From Neobacillus cucumis (GTDB lineage Bacteria; Bacillota; Bacilli; Bacillales_B; DSM-18226), in NCBI RefSeq assembly GCF_023715505.1, contig NZ_JAMBOH010000001.1:248001-312000 (forward strand): DNA of 64,000 nucleotides, read 5' to 3'. Shown here in pieces: positions 47,503 through 57,517 of the stretch. The notes beneath the pieces were generated by a model. The model did not search any database, had not been told where the DNA came from, and saw only the letters and a list, made by a program, of their open reading frames with translations. The first letter of the stretch is position 1, and each line of letters starts with the position of its first letter. Position numbers and translations under genes: made by a program.

Positions 47503-48480
47503 TTAAATCTCAATGTCTGCTGAATAAATATGGTGAATAAACCCTGTCTTATCCTCCAATTTTAAAACACCATCATCGGTTATTCCCAGTGCTTTTCCTT
47601 CAATGACATTAGTTAGAGTTCTTGCCTTGAGGTTTTTCCCGATGCTAACAGCATATCCTTCCCATAAAAGTTTGATGGGGAAAAATCCTTGCTCTAAATA
47701 GAGCAAATATAATTTTTCAAAATGCTTGAAAACAATCTTTATTAATTCAGCACGAGAAATGGGAGCGCCGTTTTCAATCAAAAGGGAGCTAGCGGTGTCA
47801 TAAAGCTCGGACGGAAAGTCTTCTCTTTTTTGGTTGACATTAATCCCTATACCAATAATGACAGAATGAATCCGATCTGCCTCTGCCTGAAGCTCTGTTA
47901 AAATACCCGTTATTTTTTTACCATTCAGTAAAATATCATTCGGCCACTTGATAACAGGCTGTAACTTTGTGACTTCTTCAATTGCCTGTACGATGGCCAC
48001 TGCAGTTAATAGAGTCAACTGTGGGGCTTTTGTTAAGGGAATATTCGGTCTTAGAATTAAACTCATCCAAATACCACTATACTTTGGTGAATGCCAGCTT
48101 CTGTTCAATCTTCCTTTACCTGACCGCTGTTCTTCGGCAATCACAACGGTCCCTTCTGGCACACCTTCATTTGAAAGCTGGTGAGCAATTTTTTGAGTAG
48201 ATTCCACACTTTCTTCATAATGAATATTCTTTCCGATAAAGTTAGTTATTAGGCCAAGTCTAATTTCATCGGCTGTTATTCGCTCCGGTGTTTTAACAAT
48301 CCGATATCCCTTATTTCTTACGGCTTCCAATGTGAAGCCTTCTTTTCTTAAGTCCTCCATATGCTTCCAAACTGCCGTTCTTGAGCAGCCAATTAGTTCT
48401 GCTAAATACTGGCCTGAGAGAAAGGATTCGCCAGCATCTGTGAAGGCATCGAGCAGTTTCTTTCTTATTTCTGACTGCAC
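47503..48480 (-). CDS. birA: biotin-[acetyl-CoA-carboxylase] ligase / biotin repressor
   Basis: About 325 residues: N-terminal HTH (AELIGCSRTAVWKHMEDLRKEGF), then the ligase domain with SGKGRLNRSWHSP (biotinyl-AMP loop), IKWPNDILLNGKKI and a C-terminal SH3-like domain. It biotinylates carboxylases and represses biotin genes. The GTG at 48480 gives QSEIRKKLLDAF, which aligns with the start of B. subtilis BirA; a frame to 48492 is open. Overlaps cca by about 16 bases. Confidence 0.94.
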   Translation of the reverse strand: MQSEIRKKLLDAFTDAGESFLSGQYLAELIGCSRTAVWKHMEDLRKEGFTLEAVRNKGYRIVKTPERITADEIRLGLITNFIGKNIHYEESVESTQKIAHQLSNEGVPEGTVVIAEEQRSGKGRLNRSWHSPKYSGIWMSLILRPNIPLTKAPQLTLLTAVAIVQAIEEVTKLQPVIKWPNDILLNGKKITGILTELQAEADRIHSVIIGIGINVNQKREDFPSELYDTASSLLIENGAPISRAELIKIVFKHFEKLYLLYLEQGFFPIKLLWEGYAVSIGKNLKARTLTNVIEGKALGITDDGVLKLEDKTGFIHHIYSADIEI

Positions 48481-49664
48481 CTGATTAGCCACTCCTTAAT
48501 CTTTTCTTTGTCGTTTTGGATGTCTCCCGCTATAATGGCATACTCAATTTTTAAAAGTGTATCTTTTAACCATGGTCCTCCTTCTGATTGAAACCATTCG
48601 ATAATATCTCTGCCCGTTACATCCATATTATTGCGCTGTTTGATTGGCAGCTCATCATAAATCTGTAGCCAATATGAAAGAGAATCCTCCTCGGTATGAC
48701 CTTTTAGAACACTATAAAGCTTTTCTGTAGAGCTAACGGTGTTTCTCCCCGCTGAATATAAGTCGTAGATTGACCATTCCTGTTCCATCCTTTTTTCTAA
48801 ATAAAACAAGATTTGTTGAATCTGTTTGATATCTTTAACAGGAAGCTTCCATTCTCGTAAAAAGACCTCAACTTCTTTATCTTTTAGCAATAAAGTGAAC
48901 AACAGTAATGACCACATTTCTAGTTTATTTAACCCTTTAAACGGAAAGCAGATTACCTTTTCTAGTTGACTTTTATGGTTTTTTAAGCCTGGCAGATACG
49001 CATATAATTGTGTTTCAAGTAGTATCCTAATGGCATTATTACCATTTTCCCCAACCAGCATCTTTTCAAACTCTGCTCTAATTCGTTCTACCGCTATGTT
49101 TTTTAACAATGGAACAAGCTTAGTTAACGCTTGAAGGGTGTCACTTTCAATTGCAAAAGACAACTGACTGACAAATCGTACAGCTCTCATAATCCTTAAT
49201 GCATCTTCGTGGAAACGCTCTTTAGCAGATCCTACAGTCTGGATTACCTTATTCTGAATAGCAGCCTGCCCATTAAAAGGGTCAATAAGCTGTCCATTTC
49301 GATCCATTGCGATCGCATTCATGGTAAAATCCCTGCGCTTTAGGTCATCATCAAGTATCCGTATAAAAGAGACCTCTTTAGGTCTACGATAATCTTGATA
49401 TTCTCCCTCTGTTCTAAAGGTGGTAACCTCGTATGATCTGTTCTGATAAAGGACCAGCACTGTTCCATGTTCGATCCCAATATCGACTGTTCGTGGAAAT
49501 ATTTCTTTAACTTCTTTCGGTGTGGCCGATGTAGCAATATCTACATCGCTGATTGGCCGGTTTAATAGATAATCTCTTACAGAGCCGCCTACAAAATAGG
49601 CTTGAAAACCAGCAGCCTCAAGCTTATTAATAATAGGAATAGCTGATAAAAAGGGCTCGTTCAT
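48465..49664 (-). CDS. cca: CCA-adding tRNA nucleotidyltransferase
   Basis: A 399-residue class II CCA enzyme: FVGGSVRDYLLNRPISDVDIATSATP carries the catalytic Asp pair, RRDFTMNAIAMD and the RFHEDALRIMRAVRF block follow. It adds or repairs the 3' CCA of tRNA. ATG 49664 is spaced properly from aaggtga. Coupled to bshA upstream. Confidence 0.95.
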   Translation of the reverse strand: MNEPFLSAIPIINKLEAAGFQAYFVGGSVRDYLLNRPISDVDIATSATPKEVKEIFPRTVDIGIEHGTVLVLYQNRSYEVTTFRTEGEYQDYRRPKEVSFIRILDDDLKRRDFTMNAIAMDRNGQLIDPFNGQAAIQNKVIQTVGSAKERFHEDALRIMRAVRFVSQLSFAIESDTLQALTKLVPLLKNIAVERIRAEFEKMLVGENGNNAIRILLETQLYAYLPGLKNHKSQLEKVICFPFKGLNKLEMWSLLLFTLLLKDKEVEVFLREWKLPVKDIKQIQQILFYLEKRMEQEWSIYDLYSAGRNTVSSTEKLYSVLKGHTEEDSLSYWLQIYDELPIKQRNNMDVTGRDIIEWFQSEGGPWLKDTLLKIEYAIIAGDIQNDKEKIKEWLIRCSQK

Positions 49665-49674
49665 CTCATTCACC

Positions 49675-50802
49675 TTAATTCAATAGCTTCCAGTATAACT
49701 GCTCATATTGTTCAACGATTCTGTCTGCCCTAAATTTAGTCTTAACTGTTTCCAAGGCCTTTAAAGACATTTTTTGATGAAGGTCCAAATCGCTAAGTAG
49801 TGAAATAGCTTTTCGTGAGATATCCTCGAGATCGCCAACCTCACAAATAAACCCAGAAACACCCTGTTGGATAACTTCTGGAATACCTCCAACATTTGTA
49901 CCGATACAAGGGACACCGCAAGCCATAGCTTCTAGGGCAACAAGACCAAAGCTTTCCTTTTCAGATAATAGCAGCATTAAATCACTAATAGAATATAATT
50001 CCTCTAGATTCTCTTGTTTTCCTAGGAAGATAACCTTTTCTTCGAGGGAGAGTTGTCTTACTAGTTTACAAACTATTGTCATTTCAGGACCATCACCTAC
50101 CAGCAGTAATTTAGCCGGCATATCAGCAGAAACTTGGGCAAAAGTTTTTATGACATCAGTAACTCTTTTTACAGGGCGGAAATTAGAGACATGAATTATT
50201 ACCTTTTCATCATCTTTAATTTGTAATTGCTCTTTTAAGGATGTATTTGCAGTTTTATGGTAAATCCTTTCATCAATAAAATTATATACTGTTTCGATCT
50301 GTTTATCAGGATTGATTAGCTCATAAGTTTGATTCGCCAAAGCAAACGAAACTGCGGTAACAATATCTGATTTTTCAATTCCGAATTTAATCGCATCTGT
50401 TAAGGATGGGTCGTACCCTAAAACCGTTATATCCGTACCATGTAAAGTTGTGACAATCTTTATATCCCGAGTTGACATTTGTTTTGCCAAAATCGCACAA
50501 ACGGCATGAGGAATTGCGTAATGAACATGAAGAATATCTAAATTCTCACGATTAGCAACTTCGGCCATTTTACTAGCTAGTGCTATATCATAAGGCGGGT
50601 ATTGAAAAACCGAGTATTGATTAACTTCGACTTGGTGGTAATGGATATTATGATACATCTTATTTAAACGAAAAGGGAGACTTGAAGAGATGAAGTGAAT
50701 TTCATGCCCCTTTTCAGCCAGCATTTTTCCTAATTCCGTTGCTACCACTCCCGAGCCGCCAACAGTCGGATAGCAGGTAATTCCAATTTTTAGTTTCCGC
50801 AT
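49675..50802 (-). CDS. bshA: N-acetyl-alpha-D-glucosaminyl L-malate synthase (bacillithiol)
   Basis: A 375-residue GT-B family 4 glycosyltransferase. [25 protein letters not shown] is the donor-site start, with [18 protein letters not shown] as the E-x7-E motif. It makes GlcNAc-malate, the first bacillithiol intermediate. Its ATG overlaps the end of bshB1 by 13 bases. Confidence 0.96.
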   Translation of the reverse strand: MRKLKIGITCYPTVGGSGVVATELGKMLAEKGHEIHFISSSLPFRLNKMYHNIHYHQVEVNQYSVFQYPPYDIALASKMAEVANRENLDILHVHYAIPHAVCAILAKQMSTRDIKIVTTLHGTDITVLGYDPSLTDAIKFGIEKSDIVTAVSFALANQTYELINPDKQIETVYNFIDERIYHKTANTSLKEQLQIKDDEKVIIHVSNFRPVKRVTDVIKTFAQVSADMPAKLLLVGDGPEMTIVCKLVRQLSLEEKVIFLGKQENLEELYSISDLMLLLSEKESFGLVALEAMACGVPCIGTNVGGIPEVIQQGVSGFICEVGDLEDISRKAISLLSDLDLHQKMSLKALETVKTKFRADRIVEQYEQLYWKLLN

Positions 50803-51515
50803 GGTTCTTCTCCTAGTAAATCGTGTTTCAAAACAAGCGGAACCTTTGTCTTAAACCCCTCAGCATAAGACACTCCAACAAGTTTTCCAAACATTCTTTC
50901 CCTTGACTCGACCGTTTCGATATAATCATTCACAAGCGGTGTTTGAACACTTTCAGCAGTTAATTCAAACTGACTTCTATAAGCCCTTAAGGAGGCCAGC
51001 TTTTTATCAATCACTGGTGTAATATCAACGGTAAAGTCAGGTTTATGAAATCCATTAATCATATAAAAATACAGCTTTTGCACGCGATGTGGTTCGTTCC
51101 ATTCTGAGGTACGGTATTTTTTTATCCCGGCAGAAAATACCGCTTCCTCCACGATCCGGGCACAGTTTCCATGGTCTGGATGCCGATCTTCCCAATAGGG
51201 TGCAAACACAATTTGCGGCTTGTATCTTCGAATCATCTCCGCAACCTTTTGAATATACTCTTCTTTTAAGAATAACCCTCTATCTGGAAAACCTAGCGAA
51301 GTTCGGACAGATACACCTAAAATATCTGCTGCTCTACTAGCTTCCTCTTTTCTTAACACTACATTCCCATTGGAAGAGAGATCAGCATCAGTTAAATCAC
51401 AAATACCAATTCTTTTTCCTTCTTCCGCAAATTTCGCAATGGTACCAGCCATGCCGATTTCAACATCATCCGCATGCGCACCAAATGCTAGGATATGTAA
51501 TTTATTTAACTCCAT
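50790..51515 (-). CDS. bshB1: bacillithiol GlcNAc-malate deacetylase
   Basis: About 241 residues of the LmbE-like zinc deacetylase family: [12 protein letters not shown] (AHADD metal motif) and [13 protein letters not shown] (HPDH). It removes the acetyl group from GlcNAc-malate, the second bacillithiol step. ATG 51515 gives the usual family start; other in-frame ATGs up to 51527 are possible. The 5' end overlaps the mgsA stop. Confidence 0.94.
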   Translation of the reverse strand: MELNKLHILAFGAHADDVEIGMAGTIAKFAEEGKRIGICDLTDADLSSNGNVVLRKEEASRAADILGVSVRTSLGFPDRGLFLKEEYIQKVAEMIRRYKPQIVFAPYWEDRHPDHGNCARIVEEAVFSAGIKKYRTSEWNEPHRVQKLYFYMINGFHKPDFTVDITPVIDKKLASLRAYRSQFELTAESVQTPLVNDYIETVESRERMFGKLVGVSYAEGFKTKVPLVLKHDLLGEEPCGN

Positions 51516-51924
51516 TAACATCACCATTCTCTTTAGCTACATTTCTCCATTCCAACAATCCCATTTCTAACCCTCTTATGAGCAGTTCAGCGGTACCCAT
51601 ATTAGTAGCCAAAGGAATAGAATAGACATCACAAAGTCTAACTAAAGCCGTTACATCTGGTTCATGAGGCTGAGCGGTTAATGGATCCCGGAAAAAGAAA
51701 ATGGCATCCATTTGATTTTTGGCAATCATCGCACCAATTTCTTGGTCTCCGCCTAATGGTCCTGATTTAAAACGGGTTACATCTAATCCTGTAGCCTCAT
51801 TAATCCGAGAGCCTGTCGTTCCAGTGGCAAATAAGGTATGTTTGGCAAAAATGCCTCTATAAGCTGTTACAAATTGAACTAAATCATTTTTCTTTTGGTC
51901 ATGTGCTATTAATGCTATATTCAT
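51502..51924 (-). CDS. mgsA: methylglyoxal synthase
   Basis: A 140-residue enzyme converting dihydroxyacetone phosphate to methylglyoxal. Family sequence [16 protein letters not shown], the phosphate loop [10 protein letters not shown] and the catalytic Asp in [11 protein letters not shown] are all present. Placed between dapB and bshB1 as in B. subtilis; bacillithiol from the neighbours helps detoxify its product. Confidence 0.96.
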   Translation of the reverse strand: MNIALIAHDQKKNDLVQFVTAYRGIFAKHTLFATGTTGSRINEATGLDVTRFKSGPLGGDQEIGAMIAKNQMDAIFFFRDPLTAQPHEPDVTALVRLCDVYSIPLATNMGTAELLIRGLEMGLLEWRNVAKENGDVNGVK

Positions 51925-51934
51925 ATCCTTGCCC

Positions 51935-52738
51935 CTAATCTAATATATTTTCAAGTCCATAAACAAAAGTATTATTTTTCATAACGGTTTCAACTGCAAC
52001 CTTAACACCTGACATAAAGGACCCACGGTTATAGGAATCGTGACGAATTGTTAAAGTCTGCCCGTCAGAACCAAATAAAACCTGTTGATGGGCAATCAGT
52101 CCCGGTAAACGAACAGAGTGAATATGCATTCCATCGTAGTTGCCGCCTCTTGCTCCTGTAATGGTTTCCTTTTCATTTGGATGCCCCTGTTTTTTTCCTT
52201 CCCTTACAGCTGATATCATTTCGGCTGTTTTTACAGCAGTACCTGATGGTGCATCAAGCTTTTGGTCATGATGCATTTCAATGATCTCAACATCAGCAAA
52301 GTATTTAGCGGCCATTTGGGAGAATTTCATCATAAGTACTGCACCCACTGCAAAATTTGGTGCAATGATACAGCCAAGTTCTTTCTCTAAGCACAGCCCC
52401 TCTAGCTCGTCCAAATCCTGTTTGGTAAATCCAGTTGTCCCGACAACAGGCCGAACATGATGTTCAAGAGCTGTTTTTGCGTGGTACATGCCTACTTCTG
52501 GTGTCGTTAAGTCAATTAAAACATCCGCTTCGATATTTTGCAGGCATTTTTCAATATCAGAATAAACTGGAACACTTGGAATCGATTGAAATCCTTCAAC
52601 ATCACTCAGCATCATTCCATCATTCTTATGATCGACCGCAGCAACTAATTCAAAGTGTTCTGTATTAGTGACTAACTTTACCGCTTCACTACCCATACGA
52701 CCGCGCGGGCCTGCAATTACAATTTTAATCGTATTCAT
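51935..52738 (-). CDS. dapB: 4-hydroxy-tetrahydrodipicolinate reductase
   Basis: A 267-residue NAD(P)H enzyme of lysine and dipicolinate synthesis. [17 protein letters not shown] is the nucleotide loop, [15 protein letters not shown] the signature motif with catalytic His and Lys. ATG 52738 follows ggagtgaag; the frame is open to 52765. It heads the mgsA-bshB1-bshA-cca-birA chain behind ypjD. Confidence 0.95.
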   Translation of the reverse strand: MNTIKIVIAGPRGRMGSEAVKLVTNTEHFELVAAVDHKNDGMMLSDVEGFQSIPSVPVYSDIEKCLQNIEADVLIDLTTPEVGMYHAKTALEHHVRPVVGTTGFTKQDLDELEGLCLEKELGCIIAPNFAVGAVLMMKFSQMAAKYFADVEIIEMHHDQKLDAPSGTAVKTAEMISAVREGKKQGHPNEKETITGARGGNYDGMHIHSVRLPGLIAHQQVLFGSDGQTLTIRHDSYNRGSFMSGVKVAVETVMKNNTFVYGLENILD

Positions 52739-52742
52739 TTCT

Positions 52743-53087
52743 TCACTCCACACTTTCTTGATCAATTCTTGTCCATCGGTTTTTATCTCTTGTATTAAAT
52801 TTATTCATTACATAATCATGAGCCTCTTCCAAATCTATGTTTAAGGAATTAGCAAAACAAATCATTACAAAAAGGAGATCCCCAAGTTCTTCTTCAATTG
52901 CTTTCTCCGTCTCCGTCGACTTTTTCGGTTTTTCTCCATAAAAATGGTTTACTTCTCTTGCCAGTTCACCGAGCTCCTCTGTTAGTCTTGCAAGCATAGC
53001 GAGTGGGCTAAAATATCCTTCTTTAAACTGGCTTATGTATGTATCTACTTCCGCTTGAAGCTCCTTCATCGTTTTCCCGTTAGTCAT
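52743..53087 (-). CDS. ypjD: MazG-like nucleotide pyrophosphohydrolase
   Basis: A 114-residue all-alpha NTP pyrophosphohydrolase. Metal ligands lie in [15 protein letters not shown] (EExxE) and [18 protein letters not shown] (ExxD). It hydrolyses non-canonical nucleotides. Ribosome site gaggtgg. First gene of the operon running to birA, divergent from the YitT-family gene. Confidence 0.93.
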   Translation of the reverse strand: MTNGKTMKELQAEVDTYISQFKEGYFSPLAMLARLTEELGELAREVNHFYGEKPKKSTETEKAIEEELGDLLFVMICFANSLNIDLEEAHDYVMNKFNTRDKNRWTRIDQESVE

Positions 53088-53269
53088 TTCTCCACCTCAT
53101 TTTCATAAACGGGTTATTTGCTCTTATTAATATACCTTTAATGTTAGCTAAATTACGCTTGATTTACAAATGTTTTCGCTTTAACCAAGCGGTTTTCCTC
53201 CTTCTCATTGCTCTTAATATCCTAATTGGTTATAATTAGAACCGCCATAATAGAGAAATAAAGGAAGAG

Positions 53270-54154
53270 GTGACAATTATTACGATTTTGGGACTAAAAA
53301 TAAAAAATATTCTTTTTATTCTCTTAGGTTCTGCCATTATGTCATTTGGACTTGTTAATTTTAATATGCAGAATAAACTAGCGGAAGGTGGATTCACAGG
53401 GATCACACTTCTTTTCTATTTTCTGTTTAAATGGGATCCCTCTTATACGAACTTACTCCTTAATATTCCTTTGTTTTTTATAGGTTGGAAGCTATTGGGC
53501 CGGAATGCTTTTTTATACACCATCATAGGAACGGTCGGGGTTTCGATTTCTTTATGGATATTTCAACGCTATACGATCGAAATGCCTCTAGAACACGATC
53601 TAACATTAGCTGCATTGTTTGCTGGAGCTTTTACAGGGATTGGGTTAGGGATTATCTTCCGATTTGGTGGTACAACTGGCGGCGTTGATATTATTGCTAG
53701 GCTCGTCCAAAAATATGCTGGCTGGAACATGGGAAAAACAATGTTTCTATTTGACGCGTGCGTTATTGCCATTTCCTGGTTTACATATTTAAATTATAAA
53801 CAAGCAATGTACACGCTAGTAGCTGTTTTTGTTGGTGCTAGAGTGATTGATATTATTCAAGAAGGAGCCTACTCAGCGAGGGGCGCTATGATCATATCGG
53901 ATCAAAACGAGCAAATAGCGGCGAAAATAATGGCCGAAATGGACCGCGGCGTAACTGTGCTTAAAGCGTATGGCTCATATACAAAAAATGAGCGTGAGGT
54001 GCTATATTGTGTAGTAGCTAAAAATGAAATTATCCGGCTAAAGAATTTGATTACCTCAGTAGACCCACATGCCTTTGTCTCCATCTCCGTGGTCCATGAT
54101 GTCCATGGTGAAGGTTTTACCCTTGATGAGAATAAAATGCCGATTGACGAATAA
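53270..54154 (+). CDS. ypjC: YitT-family membrane protein
   Basis: A 294-residue protein with five or six membrane helices (FILLGSAIMSFGLVNFN first) and a cytoplasmic DUF2179 domain at the C-terminus (GVTVLKAYGSYTKNEREVLYCVV). The middle motif FRFGGTTGGVDIIARL is typical of YitT proteins. Transported substrate, if any, is unknown. The start is GTG after aaggaag. Position next to ypjD fits YpjC. Confidence 0.9.
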   Translation: MTIITILGLKIKNILFILLGSAIMSFGLVNFNMQNKLAEGGFTGITLLFYFLFKWDPSYTNLLLNIPLFFIGWKLLGRNAFLYTIIGTVGVSISLWIFQRYTIEMPLEHDLTLAALFAGAFTGIGLGIIFRFGGTTGGVDIIARLVQKYAGWNMGKTMFLFDACVIAISWFTYLNYKQAMYTLVAVFVGARVIDIIQEGAYSARGAMIISDQNEQIAAKIMAEMDRGVTVLKAYGSYTKNEREVLYCVVAKNEIIRLKNLITSVDPHAFVSISVVHDVHGEGFTLDENKMPIDE

Positions 54155-54322
54155 AAAAATGTCCCCACTTTGTGAGGGCACTGCAAAAGTCAAAAAATAA
54201 ATAAAAAAAGGGTAAGTACCTATCACTGGTAGTGTCTCACCCTTTTACTATTCCTCTAAATATCGTGCTTCAGTAATTAAATCTTGTGTTTTGCAGTCTC
54301 CTCTTTGTGAGGACGTTTTTGC
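54154..54322. repeat. inverted-repeat intergenic element
   Basis: Left arm (about 54155-54188, aaaaatgtccccac...actgcaaaa) is the imperfect reverse complement of the right arm (54288-54320, ttttgcagtctcc...gaggacgttttt). Each arm is itself a small hairpin, and a third hairpin, AAAAGGGT/ACCCTTTT, lies in the middle (54206-54246). It may act as the ypjC terminator or be a short non-autonomous element. Confidence 0.6.
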
Positions 54323-54355
54323 TTATAATAAAATATAAATTTAACTACGAGAATT

Positions 54356-54418
54356 GTCTAGCTCCAGCGCCAAGGGCTCGGGGTCATAAGCCCCCCTAGT
54401 CAAGGCGCTTCCGCTTTT
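54356..54418 (-). repeat. GC-rich intergenic repeat, copy 3 (short, inverted)
   Basis: On the minus strand it reads aaaagcggaagcgccttg, then aggggggcttatgaccccg and ends cttggcgctggagctagac. The ends equal copies 1 and 2; the central part of the long form is deleted. It abuts the stop of the next gene. Confidence 0.85.
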
Positions 54419-55096
54419 CTAATCATCGTTTCTATTCATCCCTGTAAAAATCAAAACAAGTCTTAGTAATTCTAAAACTGCTACAGCCGCTGCAGCTACA
54501 TAGGTAAGGGCTGCTGCGTTTAATACCTTCCTAGCTTCTCTATGTTCACGATTACCAATTAATCCAAGAGAAACGACCTGATTCATGGCTCTATTCGAGG
54601 CATTAAATTCAACTGGCAGGGTAACCAGTTGAAAGAGAACTGCGGCGGCCATAAAGACAATCCCGAGCAAAAGTAACCCGCTTAAATGAGCAAAGATACC
54701 AATCATAATCAGAATCCATGATGCATTTGAACCAAGATTTGCGACCGGTACTAACGCGTGACGGAACTTTAGGAAAGCATACCCTTGACCGTCCTGAATG
54801 GCATGTCCACATTCATGGGCAGCAACTGCAGCTGCTGCAATAGAATTCCCATGATAATTTTCTGGTGAGAGACGGACGGTTTTGTTTCTAGGATCATAAT
54901 GGTCACTTAAAAAACCTCGCCCCTCCTCTACCGCTACATGATAAAGGCCATTTGCATTGAGGATTTCTCTAGCAACATCAGCACCTCTTCGATAGGTTGA
55001 TGTTGGTACACGTGAATATTTGGCAAAAGTATTCTTTACTCTTATTTGCGCCCACAAAGGAATTAAAACAATAATTGCAAAGTATATAAGATACAT
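54419..55096 (-). CDS. neutral zinc metallopeptidase, YugP family
   Basis: A 225-residue membrane protease. N-terminal helix (MYLIYFAIIVLIPLWAQI), zinc motif HECGH in AAVAAHECGHAIQDGQGY near residue 111, then two or three further helices. The substrate is unknown. Start ATG 55096 follows ggaggtc. In B. subtilis yugP is elsewhere; here it is inserted between the ypjC and ypjB counterparts. Confidence 0.9.
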   Translation of the reverse strand: MYLIYFAIIVLIPLWAQIRVKNTFAKYSRVPTSTYRRGADVAREILNANGLYHVAVEEGRGFLSDHYDPRNKTVRLSPENYHGNSIAAAAVAAHECGHAIQDGQGYAFLKFRHALVPVANLGSNASWILIMIGIFAHLSGLLLLGIVFMAAAVLFQLVTLPVEFNASNRAMNQVVSLGLIGNREHREARKVLNAAALTYVAAAAVAVLELLRLVLIFTGMNRNDD

Positions 55097-55153
55097 AATG
55101 ACCTCCAAATCAGCCCGTGATGTTATTAGTATATGTTTAGCCGATTAGACACG

Positions 55154-55948
55154 TCAATCCTTTAAGTCTCTGGATCGATTCTTCCTGGGTTCCTTATCTC
55201 CCTGATATTTTCTCCAGCCTACATAGGATAATGTCATGATAATAATACTACCAGTCGAAATAATTACCCACCATAATGATGGATCTGCTTCATCCTCTTC
55301 CATATTGGCAAAAAGATTTTTTAAGTCAGTGTCAAGTGCCTCAAGCTCTTGCTGGCTTTTTGCGTCACTAACTACTTGTGAACGATATTCATTAATAAAA
55401 TCAATACGTGCATCTAATCTTTGAATATTTTCCACAGGTACATCTATTTTCATACTCGGATAAATGACATTATATAAGGATAAAAAGGTGTTAAAATTTG
55501 TATGAAAATGGGCCGTATCCCCCATTACCGCTGCTTCTTTTGCCTGGTGAAACGCAGTCATTATTTGATCTTCCATTTCTGTCCATAAAGGCTGATGACT
55601 CGTTGCTAATGCATCAATAACAAGACGGAACTTCGTTAGTTTATTTAGTCTTTCTTCATATTTCATGTTGGGACTAACTGCAGCTTCCATTGCTTCATCA
55701 TGGGAGGTATTAACAATTCTAACCTCATCCATTGATAGTGGTTCTTCTGTCCCTTTAATACTGGTAAACTGGTCAGAAAAGTAATCAAGCATTTTTTTGG
55801 CATCTTCATATCTTTGAAACTTCACCATTTGGAGAGCTTCATCAGAGATATCATCGAGCTTCTCCATTGGCGATTGCTGTTCGGCATAAACAGTTATGGG
55901 AGTGAGCATCATGATCATTGCTAAAAAGTATAACCATTTGAATTTCAA
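55154..55948 (-). CDS. ypjB: sporulation protein YpjB
   Basis: A 264-residue exported membrane protein: signal helix (MKFKWLYFLAMIMMLTPITVYAEQ), a helical extracytoplasmic domain and a C-terminal anchor (WWVIISTGSIIIMTLSYVGW) with a basic tail. It matches the YpjB family required for efficient sporulation in B. subtilis. TTG start behind gggggg. It follows ypjA on the same strand. Confidence 0.9.
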   Translation of the reverse strand: MKFKWLYFLAMIMMLTPITVYAEQQSPMEKLDDISDEALQMVKFQRYEDAKKMLDYFSDQFTSIKGTEEPLSMDEVRIVNTSHDEAMEAAVSPNMKYEERLNKLTKFRLVIDALATSHQPLWTEMEDQIMTAFHQAKEAAVMGDTAHFHTNFNTFLSLYNVIYPSMKIDVPVENIQRLDARIDFINEYRSQVVSDAKSQQELEALDTDLKNLFANMEEDEADPSLWWVIISTGSIIIMTLSYVGWRKYQGDKEPRKNRSRDLKD

Positions 55949-56010
55949 ACCTTGTCCCCCCTTTCATTACTAATAAAATGTATGTAAGGCTGGACAAGGT
56001 TAGACCATTT

Positions 56011-56607
56011 TCAACTATTAATTTTTAGTTTAAAGCGACCAGGCCTAATAGCTAAATAATAGGCAAGGCCAATCGAGATACAGGAAAGCCAAAATGTAAA
56101 ATAACCAATTTGCGGTATATATTTATCTAGCATTTGATAGCTTGGCAGCATGAAAAAAACATAATCAATCACATCATTGTGAAGTGTCCAAATCGCAGTC
56201 ACAATTAAGTGCCACCCCTTAATGCGATAGAATGGTGCATATAGTAACCCTTGGACGGCCATTGCAAAATGAGAGAAAATTAGCATGTACCCTACCCAGT
56301 CCAGTTCTCCTTGCACAATGAAAACAAGTATGTTCATAACAACAGCCCATATCCCGTATTTAAATAAAGTCACGATCGCTAGTGCTTCAATTAACGGCCA
56401 ATTTCTTTTAATTAAAAATGCCAGCAGGACAAAGACAAAAAATAAGCTTGCTGTTGGACTATCAGGTACAAAGGCAAGAAAAACCGGCGGAGTTTCCTTT
56501 AATTGCCACCCATACCAGTAATATCCATAAATAGTCCCCGCAATATTTACTAGAAGTAATAGCTGCATCACAGATCGATTAGACAGGAGAGGGTAAATCC
56601 ACCTCAC
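56011..56607 (-). CDS. ypjA: YpjA membrane protein (DUF1405)
   Basis: A 198-residue protein with about six helices; LLLLVNIAGTIYGYYWYGWQL and DVIDYVFFMLP are recognisable DUF1405 stretches. Function unknown. GTG start with ggggag just upstream. It lies downstream of the qcrABC terminator and always near qcr genes in Bacillaceae. Confidence 0.9.
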   Translation of the reverse strand: MRWIYPLLSNRSVMQLLLLVNIAGTIYGYYWYGWQLKETPPVFLAFVPDSPTASLFFVFVLLAFLIKRNWPLIEALAIVTLFKYGIWAVVMNILVFIVQGELDWVGYMLIFSHFAMAVQGLLYAPFYRIKGWHLIVTAIWTLHNDVIDYVFFMLPSYQMLDKYIPQIGYFTFWLSCISIGLAYYLAIRPGRFKLKINS

Positions 56608-56642
56608 GCATACTCCCCCTTTGCATATAAGTCTTCATCAAG

Positions 56643-56673
56643 AAAAAAGCTGACGATTCCCGTCAGCTTTTAA
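56643..56673 (-). terminator. qcrABC terminator
   Basis: Stem AAAAGCTGACG/CGTCAGCTTTT with flanking A/T runs, downstream of the qcrC stop. Confidence 0.9.
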
Positions 56674-56682
56674 TTCATTCAA

Positions 56683-57459
56683 TTATTTTTTGCCAAGACC
56701 AGAGATATATTCAGATAGCGTTTTAAGTTCAGCGTCTGAACCCTTAAAAACACCTGCTGGCATCTTTCCGCCTTTACCCTGTTTAGCAATCTTAGCCACT
56801 TCTTCTGCAGATAAGCCTGTACCAATTAGAGTTGGAGCGCCAGCCCCGCCTTGGAAGCTGTCACCGTGACAGGTAATACAAGTGTTTGCACTTGCAATTT
56901 TATATCCTGCACTTGTCTTGTCAATCTCAACCTTTTCGACAATTTTACCTTGTCGTTCTGCAGCCGCCCAGTCATGGGTTGCAACAGATTGCCATGTTAA
57001 GAACACAGTAGCTGCGAGAGCTAACAACATAAACCCAGTTGCGACTGGGCGCTTTCTAGGACGTCGTTCAGGACCCACATCAAGAAACGGTGCTAATAAT
57101 AACCCTCCAAAAGCTAATCCAGGCATAATCATTGCACCAATAACCGTATATGGACCAGATGCGAATGAGTATTTTAATAATTGATACAAGAACAAGAAAT
57201 ACCAGTCTGGTAATGGAATATATCCCGTATCCGTTGGATCCGCTATCCTTTCAAGCGGAGCCGGATGGGCTACTGTTAAACATAAATAACCGACAAGGAA
57301 TACCGCTCCTACCATCCATTCTTTCAAGAGAAAGTTAGGCCAGAACGCTTCTGTTTTACCAGGATATTCAGAGTAATCTTTCGGAAGCTTTGGTGTACGC
57401 ATTTCTGGTGCTGGAACACGTGAGTCACCAACAAACTTCATACCTTTACCGCGATGCAT
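56683..57459 (-). CDS. qcrC: menaquinol:cytochrome c reductase, cytochrome b/c subunit
   Basis: About 258 residues: subunit IV-like part with three helices (ILKEWMVGAVFLVGYL region, PLPDWYFLFLYQLLKYSF), then a fused cytochrome c domain with heme site CITCH near residue 210 and a later Met ligand (GGKMPAGVF). This fusion is typical of Bacillus bc complexes. ATG 57459 follows aaggagggg. Last gene of qcrABC. Confidence 0.95.
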   Translation of the reverse strand: MHRGKGMKFVGDSRVPAPEMRTPKLPKDYSEYPGKTEAFWPNFLLKEWMVGAVFLVGYLCLTVAHPAPLERIADPTDTGYIPLPDWYFLFLYQLLKYSFASGPYTVIGAMIMPGLAFGGLLLAPFLDVGPERRPRKRPVATGFMLLALAATVFLTWQSVATHDWAAAERQGKIVEKVEIDKTSAGYKIASANTCITCHGDSFQGGAGAPTLIGTGLSAEEVAKIAKQGKGGKMPAGVFKGSDAELKTLSEYISGLGKK

Positions 57460-57517
57460 TGAGCAATCCCCTCCTTTTTTCTGTAATAGCACTTACAATG
57501 TCAGAAAAAAACTGATT

